This document shows, piece after piece, positions 20,189-30,722 of a DNA stretch of 49,004 nucleotides. Below the pieces are notes generated by a model. That model was not told the DNA's origin. It searched no databases and was given only the letters and a program-made list of their open reading frames with translations. The stretch comes from Rouxiella badensis (GTDB lineage Bacteria; Pseudomonadota; Gammaproteobacteria; Enterobacterales; Enterobacteriaceae). Numbering within the stretch: position 1 is the stretch's first letter; every line of letters starts with the position of its first letter. A program made the translations under genes and the position numbers. Location: NCBI RefSeq assembly GCF_002093665.1, contig NZ_MRWE01000024.1:25724-74727 (forward strand), in the 5' to 3' direction.

Positions 20189-21571
20189 ATGACAACCACG
20201 GTTTCCGACGGACTTCCCGCACCACAACGCTATGGGGCGATCCTGACTATCGCGCTGGGCCTCACCGTTTCAGTTTTAGACGGCGCTATCGCCAATGTGG
20301 CCTTACCGACCATCGCACAGGATCTTCACGCCAGCCCCGCCTCTTCTATATGGATAGTCAACGCCTACCAATTAGCGATCACTATTTCGCTGCTTTCGCT
20401 GTCATCGCTCGGTGAAATCTTTGGTTATCGCCGTATCTATATGATTGGCCTTGTAGTTTTCAGCCTCACTTCGTTGGCCTGTGCGCTGTCTGACTCGCTC
20501 GCCACGCTCACCTTTGCCAGGATATTGCAGGGGTTCGGTGCGGCATCCATTATGAGCGTGAACGTCGCGTTGGTGAGGATAATCTACCCGCAACGCTTCC
20601 TCGGCCGTGGAATGGGGATCAATGCGCTGATTGTGGCGGTGTCTTCGGCGGCAGGCCCAACCGTGGCCGCGGCGGTATTGTCATTCGCGAACTGGCCGTG
20701 GCTGTTCGCCATCAACCTGCCGATTGGGCTGGTTGCCTTCTGCCTGGCGGCGAAATTCCTGCCGGCTAACCCGGTGAAAACTTCAGGCCAAAAATTTGAT
20801 TTCATCAGCAGCCTGATGAACGCCCTGACCTTTGGTCTGTTGATTAGCGCCATCAGCGGCTTTGCGCAGGGCCAAAACCGCCTGCTGATCCTCGCTGAAG
20901 TGATTGTGCTGGTCATCGTCGGCTGGTTCTTCGTCCGTCGCCAGCTGAACAAAACCTCCCCGCTGCTGCCGGTCGATTTACTGCGTATTCCTATTTTCAC
21001 TATGTCGCTGTGTACCTCGATGTGTTCCTTCGCGGCACAGATGCTGGCCTTCGTGTCACTGCCGTTCTTTTTACAGAATACGTTGGGCCTTAACGCCGTC
21101 GAAACCGGTCTGCTGCTGACGCCTTGGCCGTTGGCGACCATGGTCATGGCGCCGATTGCCGGACGTCTGGTTGAACGCTATCACGCCGGTATTCTCGGCG
21201 GTATCGGACTGGTGGTGTTCTCAGCGGGTCTATATTCACTGGCGCTATTACCCGACCACCCTTCGCACCTGAACATCATCTGGCGCATGATAGTCTGCGG
21301 TGCAGGTTTCGGTCTGTTCCAGTCACCGAACAACCACACCATCGTCTCGTCTGCGCCGCGCAGCCGCAGCGGCGGTGCCAGCGGTATGTTAGGTACCGCC
21401 CGTCTTCTGGGGCAAAGCACCGGTGCGGCAATGGTAGCGCTGATGTTCAACCTCTTTAGCGCACACGGCACGCACGCTTCGCTCGTTCTGGCCGGTTCGC
21501 TGGCGTTGGCCGGTGCAATTGTTAGCGTGATGCGCATGACCCAAAAATCGGTCAGCCAGCAAAAAGTCTGA
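20189..21571 (+). CDS. yebQ: DHA2-type MFS transporter YebQ
   Basis: This is a 460-residue major facilitator of the 14-TMS drug:H+ antiporter-2 (EmrB/QacA-like) family. It shows motif C-like and motif A-like stretches (DGAIANVALPTIA near residue 30; FGYRRIYMIGLVVF near 80) and near-identity to E. coli YebQ in IYPQRFLGRGMGIN and APRSRSGGASGMLGTARLLGQS. The substrate is unknown. The E. coli neighbourhood (kdgR-yebQ-htpX) is conserved, and divergence from kdgR hints at export or uptake of an uronate-related compound, but this is inference. Confidence 0.92.
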   Translation: MTTTVSDGLPAPQRYGAILTIALGLTVSVLDGAIANVALPTIAQDLHASPASSIWIVNAYQLAITISLLSLSSLGEIFGYRRIYMIGLVVFSLTSLACALSDSLATLTFARILQGFGAASIMSVNVALVRIIYPQRFLGRGMGINALIVAVSSAAGPTVAAAVLSFANWPWLFAINLPIGLVAFCLAAKFLPANPVKTSGQKFDFISSLMNALTFGLLISAISGFAQGQNRLLILAEVIVLVIVGWFFVRRQLNKTSPLLPVDLLRIPIFTMSLCTSMCSFAAQMLAFVSLPFFLQNTLGLNAVETGLLLTPWPLATMVMAPIAGRLVERYHAGILGGIGLVVFSAGLYSLALLPDHPSHLNIIWRMIVCGAGFGLFQSPNNHTIVSSAPRSRSGGASGMLGTARLLGQSTGAAMVALMFNLFSAHGTHASLVLAGSLALAGAIVSVMRMTQKSVSQQKV

Positions 21572-21586
21572 CCCGCGACAGAAAGC

Positions 21587-21622
21587 AAAAAGGCCCGGCA
21601 ATCATTGCCGGGCCTTTTTTAT
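21587..21622. terminator. Bidirectional terminator between yebQ and htpX
   Basis: AAAGGCCCGGCAA and TTGCCGGGCCTTTTTT form a very strong stem with a short loop, with A-runs before and T-runs after. It ends both yebQ and the convergent htpX. Confidence 0.95.
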
Positions 21623-21635
21623 TTCATCCTAAGAC

Positions 21636-22517
21636 TTACTTCAGATATTGACCGCTGCGCAGGGCTTCGATGCGCTTATCCAGCGGCGGGTGCGACATAA
21701 ACAGCTCGCTAAAGGTCTTGGATTTACCGTTGATGCAAAACGCCATCATGCTGCCTGCTTCCTGCGGCTCGTGACTGGTTTTCAAACGCTGCAACGCAGC
21801 AATCATCTTCTCACGGCCAACCAGTTTTGCAGAACCGGCATCGGCGTAAAACTCACGGTGGCGCGAGAACCACATGGTGATGATGCTGGCAAGAATACCA
21901 AACACCAGCTCGAGCACCATAGAAACCGCGAAGTAAACCAACGGGTTGCCGTTACCGCTCTCTTCGTTTTCACGATCGCCCGACATAAATCCGGCAGCAA
22001 TCTGCGCGAGAATACGTGAGATAAAGATAACAAAGGTGTTCACGATCCCCTGAATTAGGGTCATGGTAACCATATCGCCGTTAGAAATATGGCTGATTTC
22101 GTGGGCGATGACCGCCTCGGCCTCGTCCTGACTCATGCTCTGTAACAAGCCGGTACTCACTGCTACCAGCGACGCATCACGACGTGCACCGGTTGCAAAG
22201 GCGTTAATGTCTGGCGCGTGATAAATGGCAACCTGCGGCATCTTGATACCGGCCTGCTGCGCCTGACGGCTGACTACGTTCATCAACCAGCGTTCGGTTT
22301 CGTTACGCGGCTGCTCAATCACTTCCCCACCTACCGAGCGTAACGCCATCCATTTAGACATCAGCAAAGAGACGAACGCGCCGCCGAAGCCAAACAGACC
22401 GGCCATGATCATCAGTCCCATTGCACTGCTGGAACGGATGCCTGTCAGGCTGAGCACCAGCCCGAAAACGACCATGACCGCCAGGTTAGTTAACAGGAAC
22501 AACGCTATACGCATCAT
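21636..22517 (-). CDS. htpX: Heat-shock membrane zinc protease HtpX
   Basis: HtpX is an M48-family inner-membrane metalloprotease that degrades misfolded membrane proteins and overlaps in role with FtsH. The 293 residues are standard. Two N-terminal hydrophobic segments (about 4-24 and 33-53) precede the zinc motif [13 protein letters not shown], and two more segments and the third ligand Glu in [11 protein letters not shown] follow. A sigma32-like promoter lies about 80 bases upstream. The gene converges with yebQ. Confidence 0.97.
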   Translation of the reverse strand: MMRIALFLLTNLAVMVVFGLVLSLTGIRSSSAMGLMIMAGLFGFGGAFVSLLMSKWMALRSVGGEVIEQPRNETERWLMNVVSRQAQQAGIKMPQVAIYHAPDINAFATGARRDASLVAVSTGLLQSMSQDEAEAVIAHEISHISNGDMVTMTLIQGIVNTFVIFISRILAQIAAGFMSGDRENEESGNGNPLVYFAVSMVLELVFGILASIITMWFSRHREFYADAGSAKLVGREKMIAALQRLKTSHEPQEAGSMMAFCINGKSKTFSELFMSHPPLDKRIEALRSGQYLK

Positions 22518-22592
22518 AAAATTAATACTTCCTCATTGTTGTTGTCGTTGTTACTACATTGATACCGTCTCTATCAGACAGCATAACCTGAT

Positions 22593-22619
22593 CCTATGGG
22601 CTTCCCCGCAGGATTCAAG
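22593..22619 (-). promoter_or_regulatory. Sigma32-like heat-shock promoter of htpX
   Basis: On the minus strand CTTGAA (22619-22614) is followed after 13 bases by CCCATA (22600-22595), preceded by G. This fits the sigma32 pattern CTTGAAA-N13-17-CCCCATnT. It lies about 78 bases upstream of the htpX ATG, and htpX is a known member of the heat-shock regulon. Confidence 0.7.
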
Positions 22620-22704
22620 GGTCAATACCCGCCAAAGCCGACAATTCACAATACTTTACATTTTGAAGCGTTTTGTAGACAACCTCGCTCGGCAAACAGC
22701 AGAC

Positions 22705-22731
22705 AAAAAAATAGCGCACCGAAGTGCGCTA
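22705..22731 (-). terminator. Terminator after prc
   Basis: TAGCGCA-CTTCGG-TGCGCTA on the minus strand forms a tight stem followed by seven T residues, about 45 bases after the prc stop. Confidence 0.9.
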
Positions 22732-22776
22732 CTCATTTTGTGACAACCGTTCGACTGACAACGGCTAAACGACAGC

Positions 22777-24828
22777 TTACTTGCCTTTAGTATCCTGCGC
22801 TTTTTCAAGCTTAGCCAGGTCAACGGCAATGTGGTCGGCTTCATCCAGATACGGATCCGGCGCAACGTAGTCTTTCGGCAGATCGTCGAGAGACTTGATG
22901 GGCTTCTTGCCTTCACGCTTGAAGCGTTCGTTTAAACGAGTCAAACGGATAGCATCGTCTTCTTTGTCTTCTTTATCCCGCTGAGCGAAATTCAGAGAAA
23001 CGACGTCACGTTTGTCCTTGTTGGCGTTGTACTTGGCAATATCCTGCTGAATATACTGGAATTCTGGATCCTGCGCGATGCGCGCATCGTGCTCTTTCAG
23101 CAATTCCGGAATGAACGGCTTCATATCGCCGGTCTTGGTATAGGTCGCAGGATTAATGCTGTCCCAAGGCATCGCGTTGTCTTCAAAACGCTCGCCGACG
23201 TCGTTGTCGATGAGGCCAGTAGGCATGACGATGTCAGGTGTTACGCCTTTACGCTGCGTGCTACCGCCGTTAATTCGATAGAATTTCTGGATGGTGTATT
23301 GCACGGAGCCAAGCGCAGGCCACTCAGGACGCAACATCTGATCGTAAATACGATTCAGAGAGCGATACTGCTGAACGGTGCCTTTACCGAAAGTAGGTTC
23401 ACCCACGATAAGCGCACGACCGTAATCCTGCATAGCGGCTGCAAAGATTTCGGAAGCCGACGCACTGTAGCGGTCAACCAGCACCACCAGCGGGCCATTG
23501 TAGTACACCACGCCGTCGTTATCGCTGTCTTGGCGAATACGACCGTTGTTGTCACGTACCTGCACCACCGGACCGCTCGGAATGAACAGACCAGACAGAG
23601 AAACCGCTTCAGTCAACGCGCCTCCGCCGTTGGTACGCAGGTCGATAACCAGGCTGTTAACGTTCTGCTTGGCCATCTTCTGCAGCTGAACTTTAACGTC
23701 ATCGGTCAGGCCAACGTAAAATCCTGGGATGTCCATCACGGCAACTTTTTCGTTACCGACTTTCTTGATGGTCATCTTCACGGCGCGGTCCTCAAGGCGG
23801 ATTTTTTCACGGGTCAACGTGATAGTCCGGGTCTTGGTTCCTTTACCTGCTGGCAAGATTTCCAGTCGCACCTTGCTGCCTTTTGGACCTTTAATCAGCG
23901 CGACAACGTCATCAAGACGCCAACCGATAACGTCAACAACAGGCTTGCCGGTCTGCCCAACGCCGACGATACGATCACCGACTGCAATGGCTTTGCTCTT
24001 GGCCGCCGGGCCGCCTGCTACCATCGAGTTGATCACGGTATAGTCGTCATCGCCCTGCAGAACCGCACCAATACCTTCCAGAGACAGGCTCATTTCGGTA
24101 TTAAACTGATCGGTGCTGCGCGGTGACAGATAGTTGGTGTGGGGATCAATTTCGTGAGCAAACGCGTTCATGATTAGCTGGAAAACGTCTTCGCTGTTGC
24201 TTTGCGTCAGACGTTTCATGGCGAATCGATAGCGTTTGCCGAGAATATCGCGAATTTCCTGATCGTTCTTACCGGTCAGTTTGAGGTTCAGCTCGTCATA
24301 CTTGACTTTCTGGTCCCAAAGTTGGTCCAGCTCGGTGGCGTCTTTCGGCCACGGGGCTTTGGTACGATCGAGGTTAATCGAGTCGTTTCCGGTAAAGTTC
24401 ATTGGCCGCTCAAGCACGGACAAGGCATATTCGTAGCGTTCAAAACGACGTTTCTGCGCCAGATTATACAGTGCGTAAGGCGTGACCAATTGACCGGATT
24501 TCAACTCTTCTCCCAGCGTTCCGCGCTTGTCGGCGAACTGGGCGATGTCGGAAGCCATGAATACATTATGGCTGTTATCGAGCATATTCAGGTATCTATC
24601 AAAGATTTTCCCTGAGAAGTCCGCATTAAGATCGAATTGACGATAGTGAGAACGGGTGAATCGCGCAGTGACGCGCTCACTCACCGTGGCATCCTGCGGT
24701 TCCTGAACCAGTTGCGGAAGCTGACTGAGAGTGACCGGTGCACTATCATTCGCAAAGCTGGTGTTAACCAGCCCTGTTCCCGCAAAGAGCAGACCCGCAA
24801 TGACGCTTAATCTGACAAATTTGTTCAT
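22777..24828 (-). CDS. prc: Periplasmic tail-specific protease Prc (Tsp)
   Basis: Prc is a periplasmic S41 peptidase that trims the FtsI C-terminus, degrades tagged and misfolded proteins and, with NlpI, controls MepS and peptidoglycan growth. The 683 residues are standard. A signal peptide (about 1-26, cleavage near SFA) is followed by an N-terminal helical domain, a PDZ domain (SLEGIGAVLQGDDDYTVINS near residue 240), and the protease core with the catalytic Ser in YSASASEIFAAA and Lys in EPTFGKGTVQQ. It starts 19 bases after the proQ stop, as in E. coli. Confidence 0.97.
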   Translation of the reverse strand: MNKFVRLSVIAGLLFAGTGLVNTSFANDSAPVTLSQLPQLVQEPQDATVSERVTARFTRSHYRQFDLNADFSGKIFDRYLNMLDNSHNVFMASDIAQFADKRGTLGEELKSGQLVTPYALYNLAQKRRFERYEYALSVLERPMNFTGNDSINLDRTKAPWPKDATELDQLWDQKVKYDELNLKLTGKNDQEIRDILGKRYRFAMKRLTQSNSEDVFQLIMNAFAHEIDPHTNYLSPRSTDQFNTEMSLSLEGIGAVLQGDDDYTVINSMVAGGPAAKSKAIAVGDRIVGVGQTGKPVVDVIGWRLDDVVALIKGPKGSKVRLEILPAGKGTKTRTITLTREKIRLEDRAVKMTIKKVGNEKVAVMDIPGFYVGLTDDVKVQLQKMAKQNVNSLVIDLRTNGGGALTEAVSLSGLFIPSGPVVQVRDNNGRIRQDSDNDGVVYYNGPLVVLVDRYSASASEIFAAAMQDYGRALIVGEPTFGKGTVQQYRSLNRIYDQMLRPEWPALGSVQYTIQKFYRINGGSTQRKGVTPDIVMPTGLIDNDVGERFEDNAMPWDSINPATYTKTGDMKPFIPELLKEHDARIAQDPEFQYIQQDIAKYNANKDKRDVVSLNFAQRDKEDKEDDAIRLTRLNERFKREGKKPIKSLDDLPKDYVAPDPYLDEADHIAVDLAKLEKAQDTKGK

Positions 24829-24847
24829 GCCTGAGTTGGCCTCCGTA

Positions 24848-25537
24848 TCAGAACTGCAAGTGTTCTGCGCGCACGATCATCGCCAGACCCGAAGAGAGTT
24901 GCACGCGAACGCCGTCTTTTGCAATTTCCAAAACGGTGGCGTCCATAGCACTCTTCCCTGCTCTGACTTTGATTTCCTGGCCAATTTGCAGCTTTGTGAT
25001 ATCTGTCACTGGCACCTGACGCGGTTTGCTTACTTCACGTGCGGGACGTGGAGTACGCGGTTTGCGATTTTCTTGACCAGAAACAGCGGCAGGCGCATTT
25101 TCACGACGCGGAGCAGGTTTTTTTGCTGCCGGACGTGGACGACGCGGCTCGGCATTTTCACCGTTAGCTTCGCGGCGCTTGGCCTGTTGTTCAGCACGTT
25201 GTGCCTGAACGCGGGCTTTCGCTTCTTCCAATTGTTTACGGGCGTGCTCAACGTGTTGTTCTTCAAGAACACCACAGGCATTGCCGTCAAGGTCAACGCG
25301 CTGAGCGCCAACTTTAACGCCATACAAATAACGCCAACTTGAGGTATACAGACGCAGAGCAGAGCGTAATTGTGTTTTGCTCAGATTCTCTTCGCCTTGA
25401 ACGCGCTCTACCAGATCCTGAAAGATACCGATCTTTAATGGGCGCGCTTCACCTTCGGCGCTGAAGCAAAGCGGGAAACGCTCTGCCAAAAAGGCGATGA
25501 CTTCTTTACTACTGTTCAACTTAGGTTGATTTTCCAT
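24848..25537 (-). CDS. proQ: RNA chaperone ProQ
   Basis: ProQ is a global RNA-binding protein that binds structured sRNAs and mRNA 3' ends and affects osmoregulation through proP. The 229 residues show the usual layout: an N-terminal FinO-like domain (about 1-120, with [12 protein letters not shown] and [15 protein letters not shown]), a basic and Ala/Pro/Arg-rich linker (about 120-180), and a C-terminal Tudor-like domain ([26 protein letters not shown]). It is upstream of prc with a 19-base gap, a conserved operon. Confidence 0.97.
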   Translation of the reverse strand: MENQPKLNSSKEVIAFLAERFPLCFSAEGEARPLKIGIFQDLVERVQGEENLSKTQLRSALRLYTSSWRYLYGVKVGAQRVDLDGNACGVLEEQHVEHARKQLEEAKARVQAQRAEQQAKRREANGENAEPRRPRPAAKKPAPRRENAPAAVSGQENRKPRTPRPAREVSKPRQVPVTDITKLQIGQEIKVRAGKSAMDATVLEIAKDGVRVQLSSGLAMIVRAEHLQF

Positions 25538-25632
25538 GAAATTTCCTGATTACAACGGGTTTGCCAACCGGCGCAGGCATGAACAGGCGACATTATAATG
25601 ACGCTGCCCGTAAATGCTACGTGATCCGTCGA

Positions 25633-26130
25633 TCAACTTGCGATCAAATTGACATATTTTGCAGCATCACTGTTTTCCAGGTGCTGACAAAGCCCGGCTA
25701 CCAATTCTGTTAGCCCCTGTTCATCCACTTCGTCGAAGCGTTGATAAATAGTGCTATCGATATCCAAAACACCTATTACATGGCCTGCAACGGTCAAAGG
25801 CAAGACGATTTCTGCATTACTGGCAGCATCACAGGCAATATGGCCGGGAAAAGCATGCACGTCGCCGACGCGCTGCACTGCATTCTCGGCAACCGCCGTT
25901 CCACACACTCCTTTGCCTACCGGAATGCGCACACAGGCGATTTTGCCCTGAAACGGACCCAAAACCAGCGAGGTGCCATCCATCAGATAAAAACCTGCCC
26001 AGTTTACGCCCTCAAGACGCTCGTAAAGCAGTGCACTGACGTTGGACAGTGTGGCAATAAAGTTGTTTTCCCCCGCGATTAACGCGTTCAGGTCACGTTT
26101 TAATTCCGTGTAGAATGCTTCTTTAGTCAT
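25633..26130 (-). CDS. msrC: Free methionine-(R)-sulfoxide reductase (MsrC/YebR)
   Basis: This GAF-fold enzyme reduces free methionine-(R)-sulfoxide and so protects the methionine pool from oxidation. The start at 26130 (MTKEAFYTELKRDLNAL) gives 165 residues, identical in length to E. coli; the longer frame opening at 26172 adds an unrelated tail. The three conserved cysteines are present in GKIACVRIPVGKGVCGTAV and HIACDAASN, with VLDIDS downstream. It lies upstream of proQ on the same strand. The ribosome-binding site is weak. Confidence 0.94.
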   Translation of the reverse strand: MTKEAFYTELKRDLNALIAGENNFIATLSNVSALLYERLEGVNWAGFYLMDGTSLVLGPFQGKIACVRIPVGKGVCGTAVAENAVQRVGDVHAFPGHIACDAASNAEIVLPLTVAGHVIGVLDIDSTIYQRFDEVDEQGLTELVAGLCQHLENSDAAKYVNLIAS

Positions 26131-26452
26131 GTTGTAACCATTAAAACCTACGGGTAGACCGCTATTTTGCACGCTTAGCCTCTATAAAATAAGCATTAAA
26201 TGCGTATCTCGACAAGGTTAATCCAATGTGACTTCAAAAAGACTGGCCTACAATATATGTTTTGCCAGAGACAAATAGTTGTTCTGACGTTTGCATGATA
26301 CGTTATTTTATCTAAAAATCCTGACCTTCTTAGTCCCAAGAGCGTCAGATAACCAAAATGTCTGCTGTATTTAGCATTTATTGAGGCAGCAGGCGGCGCA
26401 TCAGTATGACAATCAGCCAAATTTTACTCAGGTCTTTTAGCTTGCAGGTCCA

Positions 26453-27700
26453 ATGAAAATACGAACAATGTCAGGCCCGCTGCCGCATCCGCGCTATCAG
26501 CGCTGTAGCGAATGCGATTATCTTTTTACCCTGCCGGCGTTGCGCAGAACCCAGACTGCACACTGCCCGCGCTGCAATAGCAAGGTTGAAAAAGGTAAAG
26601 TCTGTTCGCTGCCTCGTCTGATAGTCATCGCCATCAGTATCCTGGTCCTGATGCCCTTTGCCTACACCGAACCTCTGATAAGCATTCGTTTACTGGGCAC
26701 CCGCATCAATGCCAGCTTATTTGAAGGTATCTGGCAGATGTCGAGCCAGGGTTCACCGCTGACCGCCAGCATGGTGGCCTTCTGTACCGTGGGCGCACCT
26801 TTGACACTCGCTTGCTCGATTCTGTATCTGCATTTTGGCAGCAAGCTTGGCATGAACCTGAAACCCGTTCTGCTGATGCTCGACCGGCTCAAAGACTGGG
26901 TGATGCTGGATATCTACTTGATAGGTATGGGCGTGGCCTGTATTAAGGTCAAGGAGTATGCGGATATCGACACTGGCCCGGCGCTGGTCGCCTACATCAT
27001 GATGACGCTGCTGGTCACGCTGACCCTGATTAATCTCAATATTGAGCAGCTGTGGGACGAGTTTTACCCGCAGCGCCGTCCGAAGGGCGTGCCAGAATCG
27101 CTGGTACTGTGCCTGGCGTGCAAATTTACCGGCCATCCGGACGCACGCGGGCGTTGCCCTCGCTGCCACGTACCGATGCCGCTACGCTACAAGCACAGCC
27201 TGCAAAAAACCTGGGCAGCGCTGATTTCAGCAATGGTGCTGCTTATTCCGGCCAACGTGCTGCCAATTTCGATAATCTACGCCAACGGCCAGCAGCTTAA
27301 AGACACTATTTTCTCCGGCGTCGTGTCGTTAGCGACCTCAGGCAACGTGCCAATTGCCGCCATCGTGTTTATCGCCAGCGTACTGGTGCCTTTTACCAAG
27401 GTGATCGTGCTGCTGACGCTGTTGCTAAGTATTCACTTCAAGGCGCATCAGGGGCTGAAAACCCGCATCCGCCTGCTGCGTCTGGTGACCTGGATTGGCC
27501 GCTGGTCCATGTTGGATTTATTCGTTATTTCGTTGATGATGTCACTGGTTAATCGCGATCAGTTACTCGCTTTTACTATGGGTCCGGCCGCGTTTTACTT
27601 TGGCTCTGCCGTGATACTGACTATTCTTGCCGTTGAATGGCTGGACAGCCGCCTGATTTGGGATGCACATGCAACAAGACACACCGAATACACCGACTGA
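26453..27700 (+). CDS. letA: Lipid-transport membrane protein LetA (YebS)
   Basis: LetA is a PqiA-family inner-membrane protein thought to feed lipids to, or take them from, its MCE partner LetB. The 415 residues carry two PqiA domains, each opening with a zinc-ribbon: C18-x2-C21 and C38-x2-C41 first, then [20 protein letters not shown] near residue 220. Each is followed by four hydrophobic helices, with long identical stretches to E. coli ([31 protein letters not shown]-like). The end overlaps letB by 32-38 bases, showing coupled translation. Confidence 0.96.
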   Translation: MKIRTMSGPLPHPRYQRCSECDYLFTLPALRRTQTAHCPRCNSKVEKGKVCSLPRLIVIAISILVLMPFAYTEPLISIRLLGTRINASLFEGIWQMSSQGSPLTASMVAFCTVGAPLTLACSILYLHFGSKLGMNLKPVLLMLDRLKDWVMLDIYLIGMGVACIKVKEYADIDTGPALVAYIMMTLLVTLTLINLNIEQLWDEFYPQRRPKGVPESLVLCLACKFTGHPDARGRCPRCHVPMPLRYKHSLQKTWAALISAMVLLIPANVLPISIIYANGQQLKDTIFSGVVSLATSGNVPIAAIVFIASVLVPFTKVIVLLTLLLSIHFKAHQGLKTRIRLLRLVTWIGRWSMLDLFVISLMMSLVNRDQLLAFTMGPAAFYFGSAVILTILAVEWLDSRLIWDAHATRHTEYTD

Positions 27701-30299
27701 AGCACGGGTCAAAAACAGACGCCGGATTTCTCCTTTCTGGCTGCTGCCGTTCATTGCTTTATTGATAGCCGGATGGCTTCTCTACAGCAATTATCAGGAA
27801 CAAGGCACCACGGTGACCATCGACTTCCAGTCGGCGGCAGGCATCGTCGCTGGCCGCACTCCCGTGCGTTATCAGGGGGTTGAGGTCGGTACCGTGCAGT
27901 CACTGAGCCTGAGCAAAGACCTGCGCACCATCATGGTCAAAGTCAGCATTCGCAGTGAGCTGGAGGACTCTCTGCGCGAGGGCACCCAGTTCTGGCTGGT
28001 GACGCCTAAAGCCTCGCTGGCCGGTATTTCCGGGCTGGATGCGCTGGTTGGCGGTAACTATATCGGCATGATGCCGGGTACCGGCAAGACGCAGAGCCAC
28101 TTCACCGCGCTGGACACGCAGCCAAAATATCGCCTGAACACCGGTGAGTTGATGATTCACCTGCATTCCAGCGATCTCGGTTCACTCAGCAATGGCTCAT
28201 TGGTCTATTACCGCAAAATTCCTATCGGTAAAGTCTACGATTACGATATTGAGTCTGGAAACAACGGTGTCAGCATCGACGTGCTGATCGACAAGCGTTT
28301 TGCGCATCTGGTGAAGGATAACAGCCGTTTCTGGAACGTTTCCGGCTTTAAGGCCGACTTTAGCCTCAGTGGCGCGAAGATCGAAATGGAAAGTCTGGCG
28401 GCGTTGGTCAACGGCGCAATCGCCCTCGACTCTCCTGCCGACGGCAAAGAGGCCCGAACCGACCAGTCGTATGAGCTTTACCCTGACCTCGCGCAGAGTC
28501 ATCGCGGCGTTGAGATCACGCTCGATTTACCGAGCGGTGACGGCCTGAGCGAAGGGCGCACCCCGCTGATTTATCAAGGCCTGCAGGTGGGTACGCTGAC
28601 GCAGATTTCCCTTCAGCCGGACAACAAAGTCATCGGCAAACTCACCGTTGACCCTTCCGTCATCGACCTGATGCGCAGCGGCACGCGCATTGAGATGAAT
28701 AGCCCGAGAGTTAGCCTGAACAACGCCAAGATTAGCCAACTGCTGACCGGCAACACCTTCGACCTTATTCCCGGCGAAGGCCAGCCTCAGAATCACTTCA
28801 CCGTGCTCGACAGCAGCCAACGCATGCTGCAAGACCCCGGCGTGATGAGACTGCAACTGTTAGCGCCACAGAGCTATGGCATTGATGCAGGTCAGCCGCT
28901 GCTGCTGCACGGAATGGTGATTGGTCAGGTGCTTGACCGCACACTGACCGACGCCGGTATCCTGTTCAACATCGCAGTAAAATCGCAGTATAAGAACCTG
29001 CTGCATCAGGACAGTAAATTTGTGGTCAATAGTCGTCTTGACGTGAAACTCGGCGTGGACGGTATGGAAGTGCTGGGCGCCAGCGCGCAGGAGTGGATTG
29101 ACGGCGGTATCCGCGTCTTGCCGGGCAGTAAGGGAACGCCTTCAGGCCAATATCCACTTTACAGCAACGCCGAGAAGGCCGCAGAAGGCATTGTGGGCGA
29201 GAAACCGAGCGCGACGCTCACCTTAACCGCCAAGAGCCTGCCGGATATTCAGGCCGGTTCCGTAGTGCTTTACCGCAAGTTCCAGGTCGGTGAGATTGTG
29301 AATGTGCGCCCGAAAGCCAATGAGTTTGAGGTTGACGTCTATATCAGTCCTGAATACCGTAACTTGCTGACACCGAAAACGATTTTCTGGGCCGAAGGCG
29401 GTGCTAAGGTACAGCTTAACGGCAGCGGCCTGACCGTTCAGGCTTCTCCGTTGGACCGAGCCTTGAAAGGCGCGATTAGCTTCGACAACCTTGACGGCGT
29501 CACCGTAACTAAAGGCACCAAACGCGTGCTTTACGATAACGAGACCGCCGCGCGCGCCCTGGGCAGCCAGATAACGCTGAATACCTATGACGCCAGCAAA
29601 ATCTCTCCGGGCATGCCGATTCGCTACCTCGGAATTACCATCGGACAGGTCGAATCGCTGAAGCTGGATCCCGAGCTGAATCAGGTGGCAGCGAAGGCGG
29701 TGCTGTATCCTGAATACGTGGATACCTTTGCTCGTCTCGGCACGCGCTTCTCGATTGTCTCGCCAGAGATTTCGGCGGCCGGCGTTCAGAACCTCGATAC
29801 ACTGCTTCAGCCGTATATCAACGTCGAAGCGGGTAAAGGTCCGCCTAACCGGACCTTTGACCTACAGCTGGCGACCATCACCGACTCGCGCTACACCGAC
29901 GGTTTAGCGATTGTGGTGGATGCCACCGAAGTCGGCTCGCTGCAAATTGGGACACCGGTGCTCTTCCGCGGCATTGAAGTCGGCACCGTCACCGGCTTCC
30001 GCCTTGGCGAAATGGCCGACCGCGTTAATGTCTCCCTTCGCATCAGCAAGAAGTATCAGTACCTGGTGCGTGACAACACCACCTTCTGGCTGGCTTCAGG
30101 GTATAACCTGCAATTTGGTTTGACAGGCGGCACGTTCAAGAGCGGCACCTTCCAACAGTTCATTCGCGGAGGTATCGCCTTCGCCACGCCGCCAACCATA
30201 CCGGTGGCACCAAAGGCCTCGACCGGACGTCACTTCCTGTTAATGCCGGAAGAGCCTAAGGACTGGCAGCAGTGGGGAACCGCCATCCCTAAAAACTGA
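27669..30299 (+). CDS. letB: Seven-MCE-domain lipid tunnel protein LetB (YebT)
   Basis: LetB forms a hexameric tube across the periplasm through which lipids move between inner and outer membranes. An N-terminal transmembrane helix ([18 protein letters not shown]) is followed by seven MCE domains, each opening with a variant of TVTIDF...[16 protein letters not shown]. Starts are near residues 44, 160, 285, 395, 515, 635 and 750. The length, 876-878 residues, matches E. coli (877). Start could be ATG 27663 or 27669; 27669 gives [15 protein letters not shown] and resembles E. coli better. A terminator follows. rsmF, next in E. coli, is absent. Confidence 0.97.
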   Translation: MQQDTPNTPTEARVKNRRRISPFWLLPFIALLIAGWLLYSNYQEQGTTVTIDFQSAAGIVAGRTPVRYQGVEVGTVQSLSLSKDLRTIMVKVSIRSELEDSLREGTQFWLVTPKASLAGISGLDALVGGNYIGMMPGTGKTQSHFTALDTQPKYRLNTGELMIHLHSSDLGSLSNGSLVYYRKIPIGKVYDYDIESGNNGVSIDVLIDKRFAHLVKDNSRFWNVSGFKADFSLSGAKIEMESLAALVNGAIALDSPADGKEARTDQSYELYPDLAQSHRGVEITLDLPSGDGLSEGRTPLIYQGLQVGTLTQISLQPDNKVIGKLTVDPSVIDLMRSGTRIEMNSPRVSLNNAKISQLLTGNTFDLIPGEGQPQNHFTVLDSSQRMLQDPGVMRLQLLAPQSYGIDAGQPLLLHGMVIGQVLDRTLTDAGILFNIAVKSQYKNLLHQDSKFVVNSRLDVKLGVDGMEVLGASAQEWIDGGIRVLPGSKGTPSGQYPLYSNAEKAAEGIVGEKPSATLTLTAKSLPDIQAGSVVLYRKFQVGEIVNVRPKANEFEVDVYISPEYRNLLTPKTIFWAEGGAKVQLNGSGLTVQASPLDRALKGAISFDNLDGVTVTKGTKRVLYDNETAARALGSQITLNTYDASKISPGMPIRYLGITIGQVESLKLDPELNQVAAKAVLYPEYVDTFARLGTRFSIVSPEISAAGVQNLDTLLQPYINVEAGKGPPNRTFDLQLATITDSRYTDGLAIVVDATEVGSLQIGTPVLFRGIEVGTVTGFRLGEMADRVNVSLRISKKYQYLVRDNTTFWLASGYNLQFGLTGGTFKSGTFQQFIRGGIAFATPPTIPVAPKASTGRHFLLMPEEPKDWQQWGTAIPKN

Positions 30300-30308
30300 T
30301 CGTTCTAA

Positions 30309-30340
30309 GGCAGGCCTCATTTCGAGGCCTGCCCGCTTTT
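30309..30340 (+). terminator. Terminator after letB
   Basis: GGCAGGCCTC-ATTTC-GAGGCCTGCC forms a perfect 10-bp stem, followed by CGCTTTT. It lies just after the letB stop. Confidence 0.88.
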
Positions 30341-30479
30341 CCCTCCCCAGAATGGCTTTCCCGATCCCAAGCTGGAATTTTCAGATGGCACTTTTTGCAC
30401 ATTCAGCTATTCTCAAGTAATGACCAAACTGGTCATACCTCTAGATATTCACACACATTGGTTCGATGCGGAGATTCTT

Positions 30480-30722
30480 ATGGGAAAAGCAAACGTACGA
30501 ATAGGCAGTTTCGAGATAGATGACGCACAGCACACCTCGCCGGACGGGCAAGGCGGCGACAAGGTGCACATTCCCTGCAAGTCTGACCCAGACTTATGCA
30601 TGCAGCTCGACGGCTGGGATGAAAACGTTAGCGTGCCTGCTGTGGTCGATGGCCGTCAGTCGATACTCTACAAAGAGAAATATGACAGCCAGAAAGACGA
30701 GTGGATTATGCGTTTTGAATAG
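30480..30722 (+). CDS. yebV: DUF1480 family protein YebV
   Basis: This small cytoplasmic protein of unknown function belongs to DUF1480; E. coli YebV has 78 residues and this one 80. The ATG at 30480 (MGKANVRIGSFEIDD) is chosen because GGAG is seven bases upstream and the N-terminus matches. Hallmarks are IPCKSDPDLCMQLDGWD and WIMRFE at the end. Its last 17 bases overlap the end of the convergent C39-like gene, so the two transcripts must be complementary there. Confidence 0.94.
   Translation: MGKANVRIGSFEIDDAQHTSPDGQGGDKVHIPCKSDPDLCMQLDGWDENVSVPAVVDGRQSILYKEKYDSQKDEWIMRFE

Noticed and set aside
23089-24126. 345-codon open frame on the plus strand inside prc
   Set aside because: It is antisense to a clearly conserved gene, with no ribosome-binding site or family match. 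Such shadows are common opposite GC-rich codon-biased genes.
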